From NCBI GenBank assembly GCA_035623985.1, contig DASPSJ010000041.1, forward strand, positions 1 to 64,000: a stretch of DNA of 64,000 nt, given 5' to 3'. A program made the translations under genes and the position numbers. How positions within the stretch are numbered: the stretch's first letter is position 1; each line of letters opens with the position of its first letter. This document shows positions 8,848 through 16,388 of this stretch, piece after piece. This stretch comes from DAHUYF01 sp035623985 (GTDB taxonomy: Bacteria > Pseudomonadota > Alphaproteobacteria > ATCC43930 > CGMCC-115725). Under the pieces are notes generated by a model. The model saw nothing but the letters and a program-made list of their open reading frames with translations. It was not told where the DNA came from and ran no database searches.

Positions 8848-9558
8848 TCAACCCGCGCCTGGTCCCGCGACCGCGGCGCGCAGCCAGGGCACAAGCTCGT
8901 CGATCACATGGTGGATGTCGCCGGGCCGGGCGCCCTCGCGCGCCCAATCCTTGGCGGTCCTGACCCAGGCGGTGGTCATGCCGAGCGCCGCCGCCGGCGG
9001 CAGGTTGCGCGCCATGTCCTCGATCATCAAGGCGGTGTCCGGCGCGACGGCGTGCTGCGCCACGAGCCGGGCATAGCCGCTGGGATCGGGCTTCGGCAGG
9101 TAATCGCAGGCGATGATGTCGTGGATGGCGAGGAATTGCCCGGTGAGGCCGATGCGGGCGATGACGCGCTCGGCGTAATCCACCGTGCCGTTGGTGAAGA
9201 CGAGCTTGCGTCCGGGCAGCGCCGCGATGGCGTCGACCAGCGCCGGGTCGGGCGGCACCGGCGACAGGTCGATCTCGTGGACGTAGTCGAGAAAGCGCCG
9301 CGGCTCGATGCCGTGCTCCAGCATCAGGCCGCGCAAGGTGGTGCCGTGGTCGAGGAAGAAGCGCCGGCGCAGCGCATGCGCCGCCTCGACCGTGAGCGTC
9401 AGGCGAAGCTCGCGGACGATGAAATCCGCCATCCGCGCCTCCGCCTCGGCGAAAAGGTTGCAGCGCGCGGGATAGAGCGTGTTGTCGAGATCGAAGATCC
9501 AGGTCTCGATCTCGGAGAGGGGCCGGCCGCCGGGCGGCTTTTCGGCGGGGAACGTCAT
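8848..9558 (-). CDS. HAD-family pyrimidine 5'-nucleotidase-like phosphatase
   Basis: HAD hydrolase of 236 residues with motif I FDLDNTLYP (nucleophile Asp, acid/base Asp), motif II TNG, a motif III lysine in YLPKPDP and motif IV IEDM. The combination DNTLYP plus an all-alpha cap is typical of the Sdt1/PhoM group that dephosphorylates UMP and CMP or pyridoxal phosphate-like substrates. It lies upstream of dapD on the same strand, as commonly seen in related alphaproteobacteria. The exact substrate is inferred only from family. Confidence 0.88.
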   Translation of the reverse strand: MTFPAEKPPGGRPLSEIETWIFDLDNTLYPARCNLFAEAEARMADFIVRELRLTLTVEAAHALRRRFFLDHGTTLRGLMLEHGIEPRRFLDYVHEIDLSPVPPDPALVDAIAALPGRKLVFTNGTVDYAERVIARIGLTGQFLAIHDIIACDYLPKPDPSGYARLVAQHAVAPDTALMIEDMARNLPPAAALGMTTAWVRTAKDWAREGARPGDIHHVIDELVPWLRAAVAGPGAG

Positions 9559-9570
9559 GGGCGGCGCGGC

Positions 9571-9951
9571 TCAGGCGAGGACGATAGAGAGGCAGAAGGA
9601 AGAGGCAAGCAGCGCCAGGATGCCGGCAAGCAGGATCTCGACGCGGGCCGAGCCGCCGGCATGAAGCTCCGGCGCGTCGATCCGCCGCTCGGTGCGCAGG
9701 AAGCGCCAGGTGGCGAGGACGATCAGCACGATACCGACCAGCATCAGCGCCAGCCCGTCATAGCGCCCGAAGGGGCCGGCCAGCCGCTCGACCCGTTGCG
9801 CGATCGCCGGCGCGGCGCCGGCGGCGACGGCGACCAGGAACAGGTTGAACTTTTCCATCACGAAGCCGAAGGCGATGACGGCGATGCCGGTGCGGATCCA
9901 GGCGAGGAAAGTCCGCTCATTGGCGGCGTGGTCGCTGTAGCTGCGGATCAC
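9571..9951 (-). CDS. DUF202 family inner-membrane protein
   Basis: A 126-residue protein with the DUF202/YidH signature near the N-terminus (ANERTFLAWIRTGIAVIAFG) and three membrane helices. The function is unknown; the fungal homologue Vtc1 region is a membrane part of a polyphosphate polymerase complex. The start is a GTG at 9951 overlapping the stop of the VOC gene as GTGA. The longer open frame upstream is a shadow. It lies 12 bp before the HAD gene. Confidence 0.85.
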   Translation of the reverse strand: MIRSYSDHAANERTFLAWIRTGIAVIAFGFVMEKFNLFLVAVAAGAAPAIAQRVERLAGPFGRYDGLALMLVGIVLIVLATWRFLRTERRIDAPELHAGGSARVEILLAGILALLASSFCLSIVLA

Positions 9952-10361
9952 GGCGCCGGCGGGCCTTTCAGCTCGATCATGTTGCCGTCGGGGTCGGTGA
10001 GATAGAGCGAGGGGCCGGTGCCTTCGGCGCCGTAGCGCGGCACCACCTCGCCGGCCTTGACGCCATGGGCGGCGAGATGGGCGCCGAGCGCGGCGGCGTC
10101 GAAAGGGGCGATGCGCAGGCAGAAATGATCGACGTTGCGGCCTTCGCGCCCGGGCGCGGCGCCGCCGGCCCGGCCCAGCGGCCCCTCGACCTCGACGAGA
10201 TCGATCAGCGCCGCGCCGGCGCGAAGCTGCAGCAGGCCGATCGATTCCTGCCACTTCTCGAAGGCGCAGCCGAGCACGTCGCAATAGAAGGCGCGGGCGC
10301 GCTCGATATCGCTGACGCGCAGCACGACATGGTCGAGCGCGAGTGGGCGGAACGCGGCCAT
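9948..10361 (-). CDS. VOC (glyoxalase/bleomycin-resistance) family protein
   Basis: A 137-residue protein with two beta-alpha-beta-beta-beta modules. It begins LDHVVLRVSDIERARAFY and ends in LYLTDPDGNMIELKGP, the usual metal-binding Glu region of the vicinal-oxygen-chelate fold. His10 (in LDHVV), His in VDHFC and Glu in MIELK are the likely metal ligands. The substrate is unknown. It is coupled to the DUF202 gene by a GTGA overlap. Confidence 0.88.
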   Translation of the reverse strand: MAAFRPLALDHVVLRVSDIERARAFYCDVLGCAFEKWQESIGLLQLRAGAALIDLVEVEGPLGRAGGAAPGREGRNVDHFCLRIAPFDAAALGAHLAAHGVKAGEVVPRYGAEGTGPSLYLTDPDGNMIELKGPPAP

Positions 10362-10425
10362 GTCGCCAGCATAGCGCGCGCCCGGTGCTATGTCATGGCG
10401 AGCGCCGCGGCGGCCGGCCCCTCGC

Positions 10426-11238
10426 TCAATCTCCCGCCGCGGCGTCGCGCGAGGCGACCAGCACCGGCTTCGGCAGCACCGGCCGCGACATTGCCCAATA
10501 GCCCACGCCCATGATCCCGGCGCCGGCGACGATGTTGCCGAGCGTCACCCAGAAGAGATTGTAGAGCATGCCGCCGACCGAGATGGTGTCGGGATGCTCG
10601 CCCAAGAGCGCGATGGCGAGCAGCGTCATGTTGGCCACCGAATGCTCGTAGCCGCTGCCGATGAAAGCGAAGAGGCACCAGAAGATGGCGATGCATTTGG
10701 CGGCGTCGCTCGTCATCCGCGCCGACATCCACAACGCCAGGCAGACGAGCCAATTGCACAGGACGGCGCGGGCGAAGAGCGCGCTCGCCGGCGCCGTCAT
10801 CTTGGCCGCGGCGACGGTGAGCAGCAGCCCGCTCTTGGAATGGAGTACCGCGCCGCCGCCGCCGGCGACGAACAGCACCGCGAGCAGCCCGGCGCCGACG
10901 AGATTGCCGAGCCAGGAGACGAGCCAGCTCGAGGCGAGCTCGCTCCAGCCGATGCGCCGGCGCAACAGGCCCAGCGGCATGTACATGGTGTGGCCGGTGA
11001 AGAGGTCGGAGCCGGCGAAGACGACGAGGGTCAGCGCGATGCCGAAGGAGCCGCCCATGATCAGCGCGCGATAGCCGGGATCGGCGTCGGAGCCGACGCT
11101 GAAGATGAGAATGATGCCGAGCCCGACATAGGCGCCGGCCATCATGGCGCTGATCCAGAATCCGAGCGGCGAGCGCTTCAGGAACTCGCTGCGCTTCAAC
11201 GCGACCTCGGCGAAATGGTCGACCGTCTCAAGGTACAT
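10426..11238 (-). CDS. formate/nitrite transporter (FocA/NirC) family channel
   Basis: Integral membrane protein of 270 residues with six membrane helices and the family-like segments GGSFGIALTLVVFAGSDLFTG and FIGSGYEHSVANM, characteristic of FNT pentameric channels. Because it is divergent from a NirA-type reductase, nitrite is the likely substrate. The start at 11238 (MYLETVDHFAEVALK) is supported by the sigma-54 promoter about 20 nt upstream of it; an earlier in-frame codon at 11286 would begin before that promoter. Confidence 0.93.
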   Translation of the reverse strand: MYLETVDHFAEVALKRSEFLKRSPLGFWISAMMAGAYVGLGIILIFSVGSDADPGYRALIMGGSFGIALTLVVFAGSDLFTGHTMYMPLGLLRRRIGWSELASSWLVSWLGNLVGAGLLAVLFVAGGGGAVLHSKSGLLLTVAAAKMTAPASALFARAVLCNWLVCLALWMSARMTSDAAKCIAIFWCLFAFIGSGYEHSVANMTLLAIALLGEHPDTISVGGMLYNLFWVTLGNIVAGAGIMGVGYWAMSRPVLPKPVLVASRDAAAGD

Positions 11239-11270
11239 CGCATGACCCCCATGCTTTTGCGCCTCGCGCC

Positions 11271-11285
11271 GCAAGAAGCATGCCA
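11271..11285 (-). promoter_or_regulatory. sigma-54 (-24/-12) promoter of the FNT channel gene
   Basis: On the minus strand TGGCATGCTTCTTGC: GG and GC are separated by exactly 10 nt, matching TGGCAC-N5-TTGC. The expected transcript start near 11259 leaves a leader of about 20 nt before the ATG at 11238. Confidence 0.7.
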
Positions 11286-11335
11286 TGGGCCAGGGCGCGG
11301 ATTTCCTTCATCGCCGAGAGGGTAACCCGTTGCGA

Positions 11336-11352
11336 TGCATAAATTTTGGGCA
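11336..11352. promoter_or_regulatory. NtrC-like enhancer site (TGC-N11-GCA)
   Basis: A 17-bp element with TGC and GCA ends separated by 11 nt, the minimal form of the NtrC box. It lies between the two outward-facing sigma-54 promoters, about 85 bp from one predicted start and about 137 bp from the other, typical enhancer distances. A second, half-conserved element (TGCACC-N5-GGTTCG) is at 11423-11439. Confidence 0.5.
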
Positions 11353-11454
11353 AGGCAGCGCGAGAAGAGGCAAGGCGCTTCGCCCGGTGGCGGTGCCGGG
11401 GCTGACGCAGCGTCCAACCCCTTGCACCGCCGCGGTTCGGCCGCGCGGGGCGGC

Positions 11455-11470
11455 TGGCATAGCGCTTGCT
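11455..11470 (+). promoter_or_regulatory. sigma-54 (-24/-12) promoter of the nitrite reductase operon
   Basis: TGGCATAGCGCTTGCT: GG and GC are 10 nt apart. The predicted start near 11481 lies about 19 nt before the ATG at 11500, supporting that start codon. It pairs with the opposite promoter at 11271-11285. Confidence 0.72.
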
Positions 11471-11499
11471 ACGACATTGCCGGGGCAAGGCGGGGTGGC

Positions 11500-13254
11500 A
11501 TGAGCGCTGAGTCCGGCTTTACCGAAGAGCAGAAACAGTATCTCGAGGGTTTTCTAGGGGGCGTGATGGCGAGGCGCGCGGCGCAGGTCGCGCCGTCCCC
11601 GCCATCCGCTGCCGCCGACAGCCATCGTGCCGCCCAGGACCGCGCCATTGCCGGCGGCGGCACGCTTACCGCCGAAGAGCAGGCCAAGCGCGAGTTTCAT
11701 CCGCTCGACCTCTGGGACGCGATGCGCGCCAACGTCGCGGCCGGGCGCTTCCCCAACGGGCTCGACGTCTTCCGCCACAAATTCCACGGCCTCTTCTACG
11801 TCGCGCCGGCGCAGAACGCCTTCATGTGCCGGCTGCGCATGCCCAACGGCATTCTCCGCGCGCGTCAGCTCGAAGGATTGGCCGATCTCGCGGAGCGCTT
11901 CGGCGGCGGCTATGCCGATGTGACGACGCGCGCCAATCTGCAGATCCGCGAAATCGCGGCCGAGCACGCGCTCGACATGCTGACCGGCGTGCAGGATCTG
12001 GGCCTTACCTCGCGCGGCGCCGGCGCCGACAACATCCGCAACATCACCGGCAGCCCGACCGCGGGCATCGACGCGCAGGAGCTGATCGACACGCGCCCGC
12101 TCGCCCGCGAGCTGCATCATTACATCCTGCATCACCGCGAGCTTTACGGCCTGCCGCGCAAGTTCAACATCGCCTTCGACGGCGGCGGCGCGGTGGCGGT
12201 GCTCGAGGACACCAACGATATCGGCTTCGCCGCGGTCGCGGTCGATGACGGCAACGGCGTGCCGGCGGGAACCTATTTCCGCCTGCAGCTCGGCGGCATC
12301 ACCGGCCATGGCGATTTCGCCCGCGATGCCGGCGTGCTGGTTAGGCCGGAGCAATGCCTCGAGGTGGCGGTGGCGGTGCTGCGCGTCTTCATCGCCGAGG
12401 GCGACCGCACCGACCGCAAGCGCGCGCGGCTCAAATACGTGCTCGACCGGCTCGGCCTCGAACGCTTCCTCGCCGAGACGGAAAAGCTGCTGCCGGCGCC
12501 GCTCGCGCGCCTGCCGCCCGCTTCCTGCCGGCCGCGCGCCGCCGCGGCAAAGCACGGCCATGTCGGCGTCCACGCACAGCGCCAACCGGGCCTCTTTTAT
12601 ATCGGCGTGGTGCTGCCGGTGGGGCGGATGAGCGCCGCGCAGATGCGCGGGCTTGCCGCGCTTGCCGAGCGTTACGGCAGCGGCACGCTGCGCCTCACCG
12701 TCTGGCAGAACCTCATCGTCTCCGACGTTCCCGAGGCGTCGCTGCCGGCGGCCAAGGCGGCGCTGGAGGCGCTCGGCCTCGACTGGCGCGCCAGCAACAT
12801 CCGCGGCGCGCTGGTGGCATGCACCGGCAACACCGGCTGCAAATTCTCCGCCACCGATACCAAGGGCCAGGCGATGGCGCTCGCCCGGCATCTCGAGACG
12901 CGCGTCGCGCTCGACCAGCCGGTCAACATCCATCTCACCGGCTGTCCCAATTCCTGCGCCCAGCATTATGTCGGCGATATCGGGCTCCTCGGCACCAAGA
13001 TCGGCGAGGAGGCGATCGAGGGCTATACCATTTACATCGGCGGCGGCGCGGGCGCCGAGCGGGGGCTCGCGCGCGAGATCTATCCGGCGCTGCCCATGGC
13101 GGAGGTGCCGAGCCGGGTCGAGGGATTGCTGCGCTTCTATCTCGCCCGCCGCCGCGCGGGCGAAAGCTTTCTCGATTTCAGCCGGCGCCACGCGCTCGAC
13201 GAACTGCGCCAGGGCGCCGCGGCGGCGATGGCTGGGGAAAGCCCGCGGCCATGA
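11500..13254 (+). CDS. NirA-family siroheme nitrite/sulfite reductase
   Basis: A 584-residue reductase with two ferredoxin-like/siroheme modules. The siroheme-[4Fe-4S] ligands are visible as Cys441-x5-Cys447 (in ACTGNTGC) and Cys482-x3-Cys486 (in GCPNSC). It catalyses six-electron reduction of nitrite to ammonia or sulfite to sulfide. Nitrite is favoured here by the divergent FNT channel and sigma-54 control. The start at 11500 has AAGG/GGGG purines upstream and lies just after the promoter; the longer open frame begins before the promoter. The stop overlaps the next gene (ATGA), its likely electron donor. Confidence 0.92.
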   Translation: MSAESGFTEEQKQYLEGFLGGVMARRAAQVAPSPPSAAADSHRAAQDRAIAGGGTLTAEEQAKREFHPLDLWDAMRANVAAGRFPNGLDVFRHKFHGLFYVAPAQNAFMCRLRMPNGILRARQLEGLADLAERFGGGYADVTTRANLQIREIAAEHALDMLTGVQDLGLTSRGAGADNIRNITGSPTAGIDAQELIDTRPLARELHHYILHHRELYGLPRKFNIAFDGGGAVAVLEDTNDIGFAAVAVDDGNGVPAGTYFRLQLGGITGHGDFARDAGVLVRPEQCLEVAVAVLRVFIAEGDRTDRKRARLKYVLDRLGLERFLAETEKLLPAPLARLPPASCRPRAAAAKHGHVGVHAQRQPGLFYIGVVLPVGRMSAAQMRGLAALAERYGSGTLRLTVWQNLIVSDVPEASLPAAKAALEALGLDWRASNIRGALVACTGNTGCKFSATDTKGQAMALARHLETRVALDQPVNIHLTGCPNSCAQHYVGDIGLLGTKIGEEAIEGYTIYIGGGAGAERGLAREIYPALPMAEVPSRVEGLLRFYLARRRAGESFLDFSRRHALDELRQGAAAAMAGESPRP

Positions 13255-14783
13255 GCGAGAGCGCGCCGCTGCTGCCGGAGAACGCGCCCTTCAGCGCGGC
13301 GCAGCGCGCCTGGATCGACGGCTGGATCGCCGCCCATCTCGGCGGCGCGGCGGCGCCGGCGGCCGCGCCGGCGGAGGATTTTCCCTGGCACGACCCCGTG
13401 CTGCCGCTCGAGGAACGCCTGCGCCTTGCTCAAGGAAGGACGCGCGAGCACGTGCTGATGGCGGCGATGGCGCAACTCGATTGCGGGCAATGCGGCTATC
13501 TCTGCCGCACCTATGCCGCGGCCATCGCGAGCGGCGCCGAGACGGCGCTTGTCCGCTGTGTGCCCGGCGGCAAGGAGACGGCGCGCGCGTTGAAGGAGCT
13601 GGCGGCGGAGCCGGCGACGGCTCCCGCTTCGCCCGCCTCGCCGGCGCCCCCACCGCCTTCGGCGCAGCCTTCGGCGCGCGCGCCGCTGCCGGCCGTGTTC
13701 GCGGGAGCGCTCAGGCTCAATCGCGACGGCTCGGAGAAGGACACGCGGCACGTGGTCTTCCGCACGACCGGCGGCCTCGCCTATGAGGTCGGCGACAGCC
13801 TCGGCGTGCATGCCGCCAATTGCCCGGAGCTGGTGGCGGCGGTGATCGAGCGCCTGGGCGCGCATCCTGCCGACGCGGTCGATTGCCCCGACGGCACGCG
13901 GCGCAGCCTCGGCGAGGCGCTGACCCTCGTCTGCGACATCGGCCGGCCGTCGGATGCGGCGGTGGAAGTGCTGGCCTCGCGCGCGCCGGATTACGACGAA
14001 TGCCAGCGCCTCCAGGCGCTCGCCGAAGGCTATCCCGGCGCCCAGCCCGAGGATGCCGACCTCCTCGACCTGCTGCTCGCCTTCCCTTCGGCGCGGCCGC
14101 CGGTGCAGGAGCTGGTGAGCGCGCTCGACGTGCTGCAGCCGCGGCTCTATTCCATCGCCTCCTCGCCCAAGGCGGTGGCAGGCGAAGTGCATCTCACCGT
14201 CGCCGCGGTGCGCTATCGCCGCCACGGCAGGCTGCGCAAGGGCATCGCCTCGATCTTTCTCGCCGAGCGCGCCGCAGCCGGCGCCGAGGTGCCGGTGTTC
14301 ATCCAGCCCTCGCACGGCTTCCGCCTGCCGGAAGATGGTGCGGCGTCGATCATCATGATCGGACCCGGCACCGGCATCGCGCCTTTCCGCGCCTTCCTGC
14401 AAGAGCGCCGGGCATTGGGCGCCGCCGGCCGCAACTGGCTCTTCTTCGGCGACCAGCGGCGCCATGCGGATTTCCTCTACGAGGAAGAGCTTGCCGGCTA
14501 TGAGCGCGACGGGCTGCTGACGCGGCTCGATCTCGCCTTCTCGCGCGACCAGAGCGAGCGCCTTTATGTCCAGCATCGCATGCGCGAGCGCTCGGCCGAG
14601 CTTTGGTCGTGGCTCGAAGACGGCGCCGCGCTCTATGTCTGCGGCGCGGCCTCCATGGCGCGCGACGTCGACGCGGCGCTCGCCGCGATCATCGCGCGCC
14701 AGGGACAGAGGAGCATCGGTGAGGCCAAGGCCTATCTCGCGGGCCTTGTCCGCGACAAGCGCTATCAGCGCGACGTCTATTGA
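13251..14783 (+). CDS. CysJ-like flavoprotein reductase subunit with N-terminal RnfB-like Fe-S segment
   Basis: A 510-residue protein. The C-terminal two thirds are a FAD-binding and NADPH-binding reductase module of the CysJ/cytochrome P450 reductase type (LYSIASSP for FAD, IGPGTGIAPFRAF for pyridine nucleotide, C-terminal aromatic Tyr). The FMN flavodoxin domain of CysJ is absent. In its place residues 78-103 hold Cys78-x2-Cys81-x3-Cys85-x17-Cys103 (DCGQCGYLC and RCVPGG), like the [4Fe-4S] domain of RnfB. It probably passes NADPH electrons to the NirA protein encoded just upstream, with which it overlaps by ATGA. An Ala/Pro-rich linker (about 115-140) joins the parts. Confidence 0.88.
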   Translation: MSESAPLLPENAPFSAAQRAWIDGWIAAHLGGAAAPAAAPAEDFPWHDPVLPLEERLRLAQGRTREHVLMAAMAQLDCGQCGYLCRTYAAAIASGAETALVRCVPGGKETARALKELAAEPATAPASPASPAPPPPSAQPSARAPLPAVFAGALRLNRDGSEKDTRHVVFRTTGGLAYEVGDSLGVHAANCPELVAAVIERLGAHPADAVDCPDGTRRSLGEALTLVCDIGRPSDAAVEVLASRAPDYDECQRLQALAEGYPGAQPEDADLLDLLLAFPSARPPVQELVSALDVLQPRLYSIASSPKAVAGEVHLTVAAVRYRRHGRLRKGIASIFLAERAAAGAEVPVFIQPSHGFRLPEDGAASIIMIGPGTGIAPFRAFLQERRALGAAGRNWLFFGDQRRHADFLYEEELAGYERDGLLTRLDLAFSRDQSERLYVQHRMRERSAELWSWLEDGAALYVCGAASMARDVDAALAAIIARQGQRSIGEAKAYLAGLVRDKRYQRDVY

Positions 14784-15694
14784 GCGGCAAACCGCCGGCG
14801 CCGGATCAGCGTGCCGGCGCCTTCGGCGAAAAGCTCCAGCAGGATGGCATGCGGCACGCGGCCGTCGATGATGACCGCGGCCTCGACGCCGCCTTCCACC
14901 GCCTCGATGCAGGTCTCGATCTTGGGAATCATGCCGCCCTGGATGGTGCCGTCGGCGATGAGCGCGCGCGCTTCGGCGATCGTCAGGTCTTGCAGCAGCC
15001 GCTTCTCCTTGTCGAGCACGCCGGTGACGTCGGTAAGCAGCAGCAGCCGCGTCGCCTTGGCGGCGGCGGCCACCGCGCCCGCCGCCGTGTCGGCGTTGAT
15101 GTTGAAGGTCTCGCCGGGACCGCCGACGCCGATCGGCGCAATCACCGGGATGATGGCGGAGCGTTCGAACAGCGCCAGGACGTCGGCGTTGACCGCCTGC
15201 GGCTCGCCGACGAATCCCAAATCGAGCACCTTCTCGATGTGGCTGTCGCTCTCGCGCCGCGCCCGCTCGAGCTTCTTCGCGCGGATGAGATTGGCGTCCT
15301 TGCCGGAAAGCCCGATGGCGAGCCCGCCGGCGCCGTTGATCGCCTGGACGAGCTGCTTGTTGATCGAGCCCGACAGCACCATCTCGACGATCTCCACCGT
15401 CGCGCGGTCGGTGACGCGCAGACCGTCGATGAACGAGCTTTTGATCTTGAGCCGGTCCAGCATCTGGCCGATCTGCGGCCCGCCGCCATGGACGACGATC
15501 GGGTTCATGCCGATCTGCTTCAGCAGCACCACGTCCTGGGCAAAGAGATCGGCGAGATGCTCGTCGCCCATGGCATGGCCGCCATATTTGACGACGATGG
15601 TCTTGCCGGCATAGCGGCGCATGAAGGGGAGCGCGGCGGCGAGCGTGGCGGCCTTGCTGGCGGGGTCGATGCCCGCAATCGGCTTCTCGGTCAT
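14777..15694 (-). CDS. argB: acetylglutamate kinase
   Basis: Second step of arginine synthesis, phosphorylating N-acetylglutamate. Amino-acid kinase fold with VKYGGHAM near the N-terminus, VVHGGGPQIG, and the C-terminal segment GGMIPKIETCIEA. It is full length (305 residues). It is the last gene of the rpmH-rnpA-yidD-yidC-engB-argB run, 12 bp after engB. Its 3' end overlaps that of the convergent flavoprotein gene by 7 nt. Confidence 0.96.
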   Translation of the reverse strand: MTEKPIAGIDPASKAATLAAALPFMRRYAGKTIVVKYGGHAMGDEHLADLFAQDVVLLKQIGMNPIVVHGGGPQIGQMLDRLKIKSSFIDGLRVTDRATVEIVEMVLSGSINKQLVQAINGAGGLAIGLSGKDANLIRAKKLERARRESDSHIEKVLDLGFVGEPQAVNADVLALFERSAIIPVIAPIGVGGPGETFNINADTAAGAVAAAAKATRLLLLTDVTGVLDKEKRLLQDLTIAEARALIADGTIQGGMIPKIETCIEAVEGGVEAAVIIDGRVPHAILLELFAEGAGTLIRRRRFAAQ

Positions 15695-15706
15695 GGCGGC
15701 GGCACT

Positions 15707-16381
15707 TTAACCCGGTGGCGCCGGGGCCGCCAGCGCGGCCAGCGCGGCGCGCAGCGCGGCGATGCCGCTGCCGTCCCGGGCGCTGGTCAGGTGAAGGGTC
15801 GGGTGCGCCGCGCCGTGGCGCCTGGCGTCCCGCGCCACCGCCTCAATGCACCGGGCAAGCTCCGCCGGCGGCACTTCGTCGATCTTGGTCAGCACGATCT
15901 GGTAGGAGACGGCGCTCTCGTCGAGCAGCTCCAGCACCGGCTGGTCCGCCGCCTTGAAGCCGTGGCGCGCATCGATCAGCAGCAGCACCCGGCGCAGGCC
16001 GGCGCGGCCGCGCAGATAGCGCCGGGTGAGGCCGGTCCAGGCGGCCATGTCCTTCTTGGCCGCCTGGGCGAAGCCATAGCCCGGCAGGTCCACCAGCATC
16101 AGCCGATGGCCGAGATCGAAGAAATTGAGCTGTTGCGTGCGCCCGGGAGTGCGCGAGACGCGCGCCAAGGCGGTCCGGCCCGTGAGCGCGTTCAAGAGGC
16201 TCGACTTGCCGACATTGGAGCGACCGGCAAACGCGACCTCCGGCAGGCTGCCGGCGGGCAGCGCGTCGTCGTTGGTGGCGCCGGCGACGAAGCGGCAAGG
16301 CTGCGCGAAGAGGCGGCGGCCGGTCTCCTCGGCTTCGGCATCGGGCGCCTCGGCCGGCGGATGGACGACGGCAGGCGCCAT
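15707..16381 (-). CDS. engB: ribosome biogenesis GTPase YihA/YsxC (EngB)
   Basis: TRAFAC-class GTPase required for assembly of the large ribosomal subunit. G1 is GRSNVGKSS, G3 is DLPGYG, G4 is TKID and the switch I threonine region is SRTPGRTQ. It is full length at 224 residues. AGGAG precedes the start within the 7-bp gap after yidC, so the two are coupled. Confidence 0.96.
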   Translation of the reverse strand: MAPAVVHPPAEAPDAEAEETGRRLFAQPCRFVAGATNDDALPAGSLPEVAFAGRSNVGKSSLLNALTGRTALARVSRTPGRTQQLNFFDLGHRLMLVDLPGYGFAQAAKKDMAAWTGLTRRYLRGRAGLRRVLLLIDARHGFKAADQPVLELLDESAVSYQIVLTKIDEVPPAELARCIEAVARDARRHGAAHPTLHLTSARDGSGIAALRAALAALAAPAPPG

Positions 16382-16388
16382 CAGGCTC

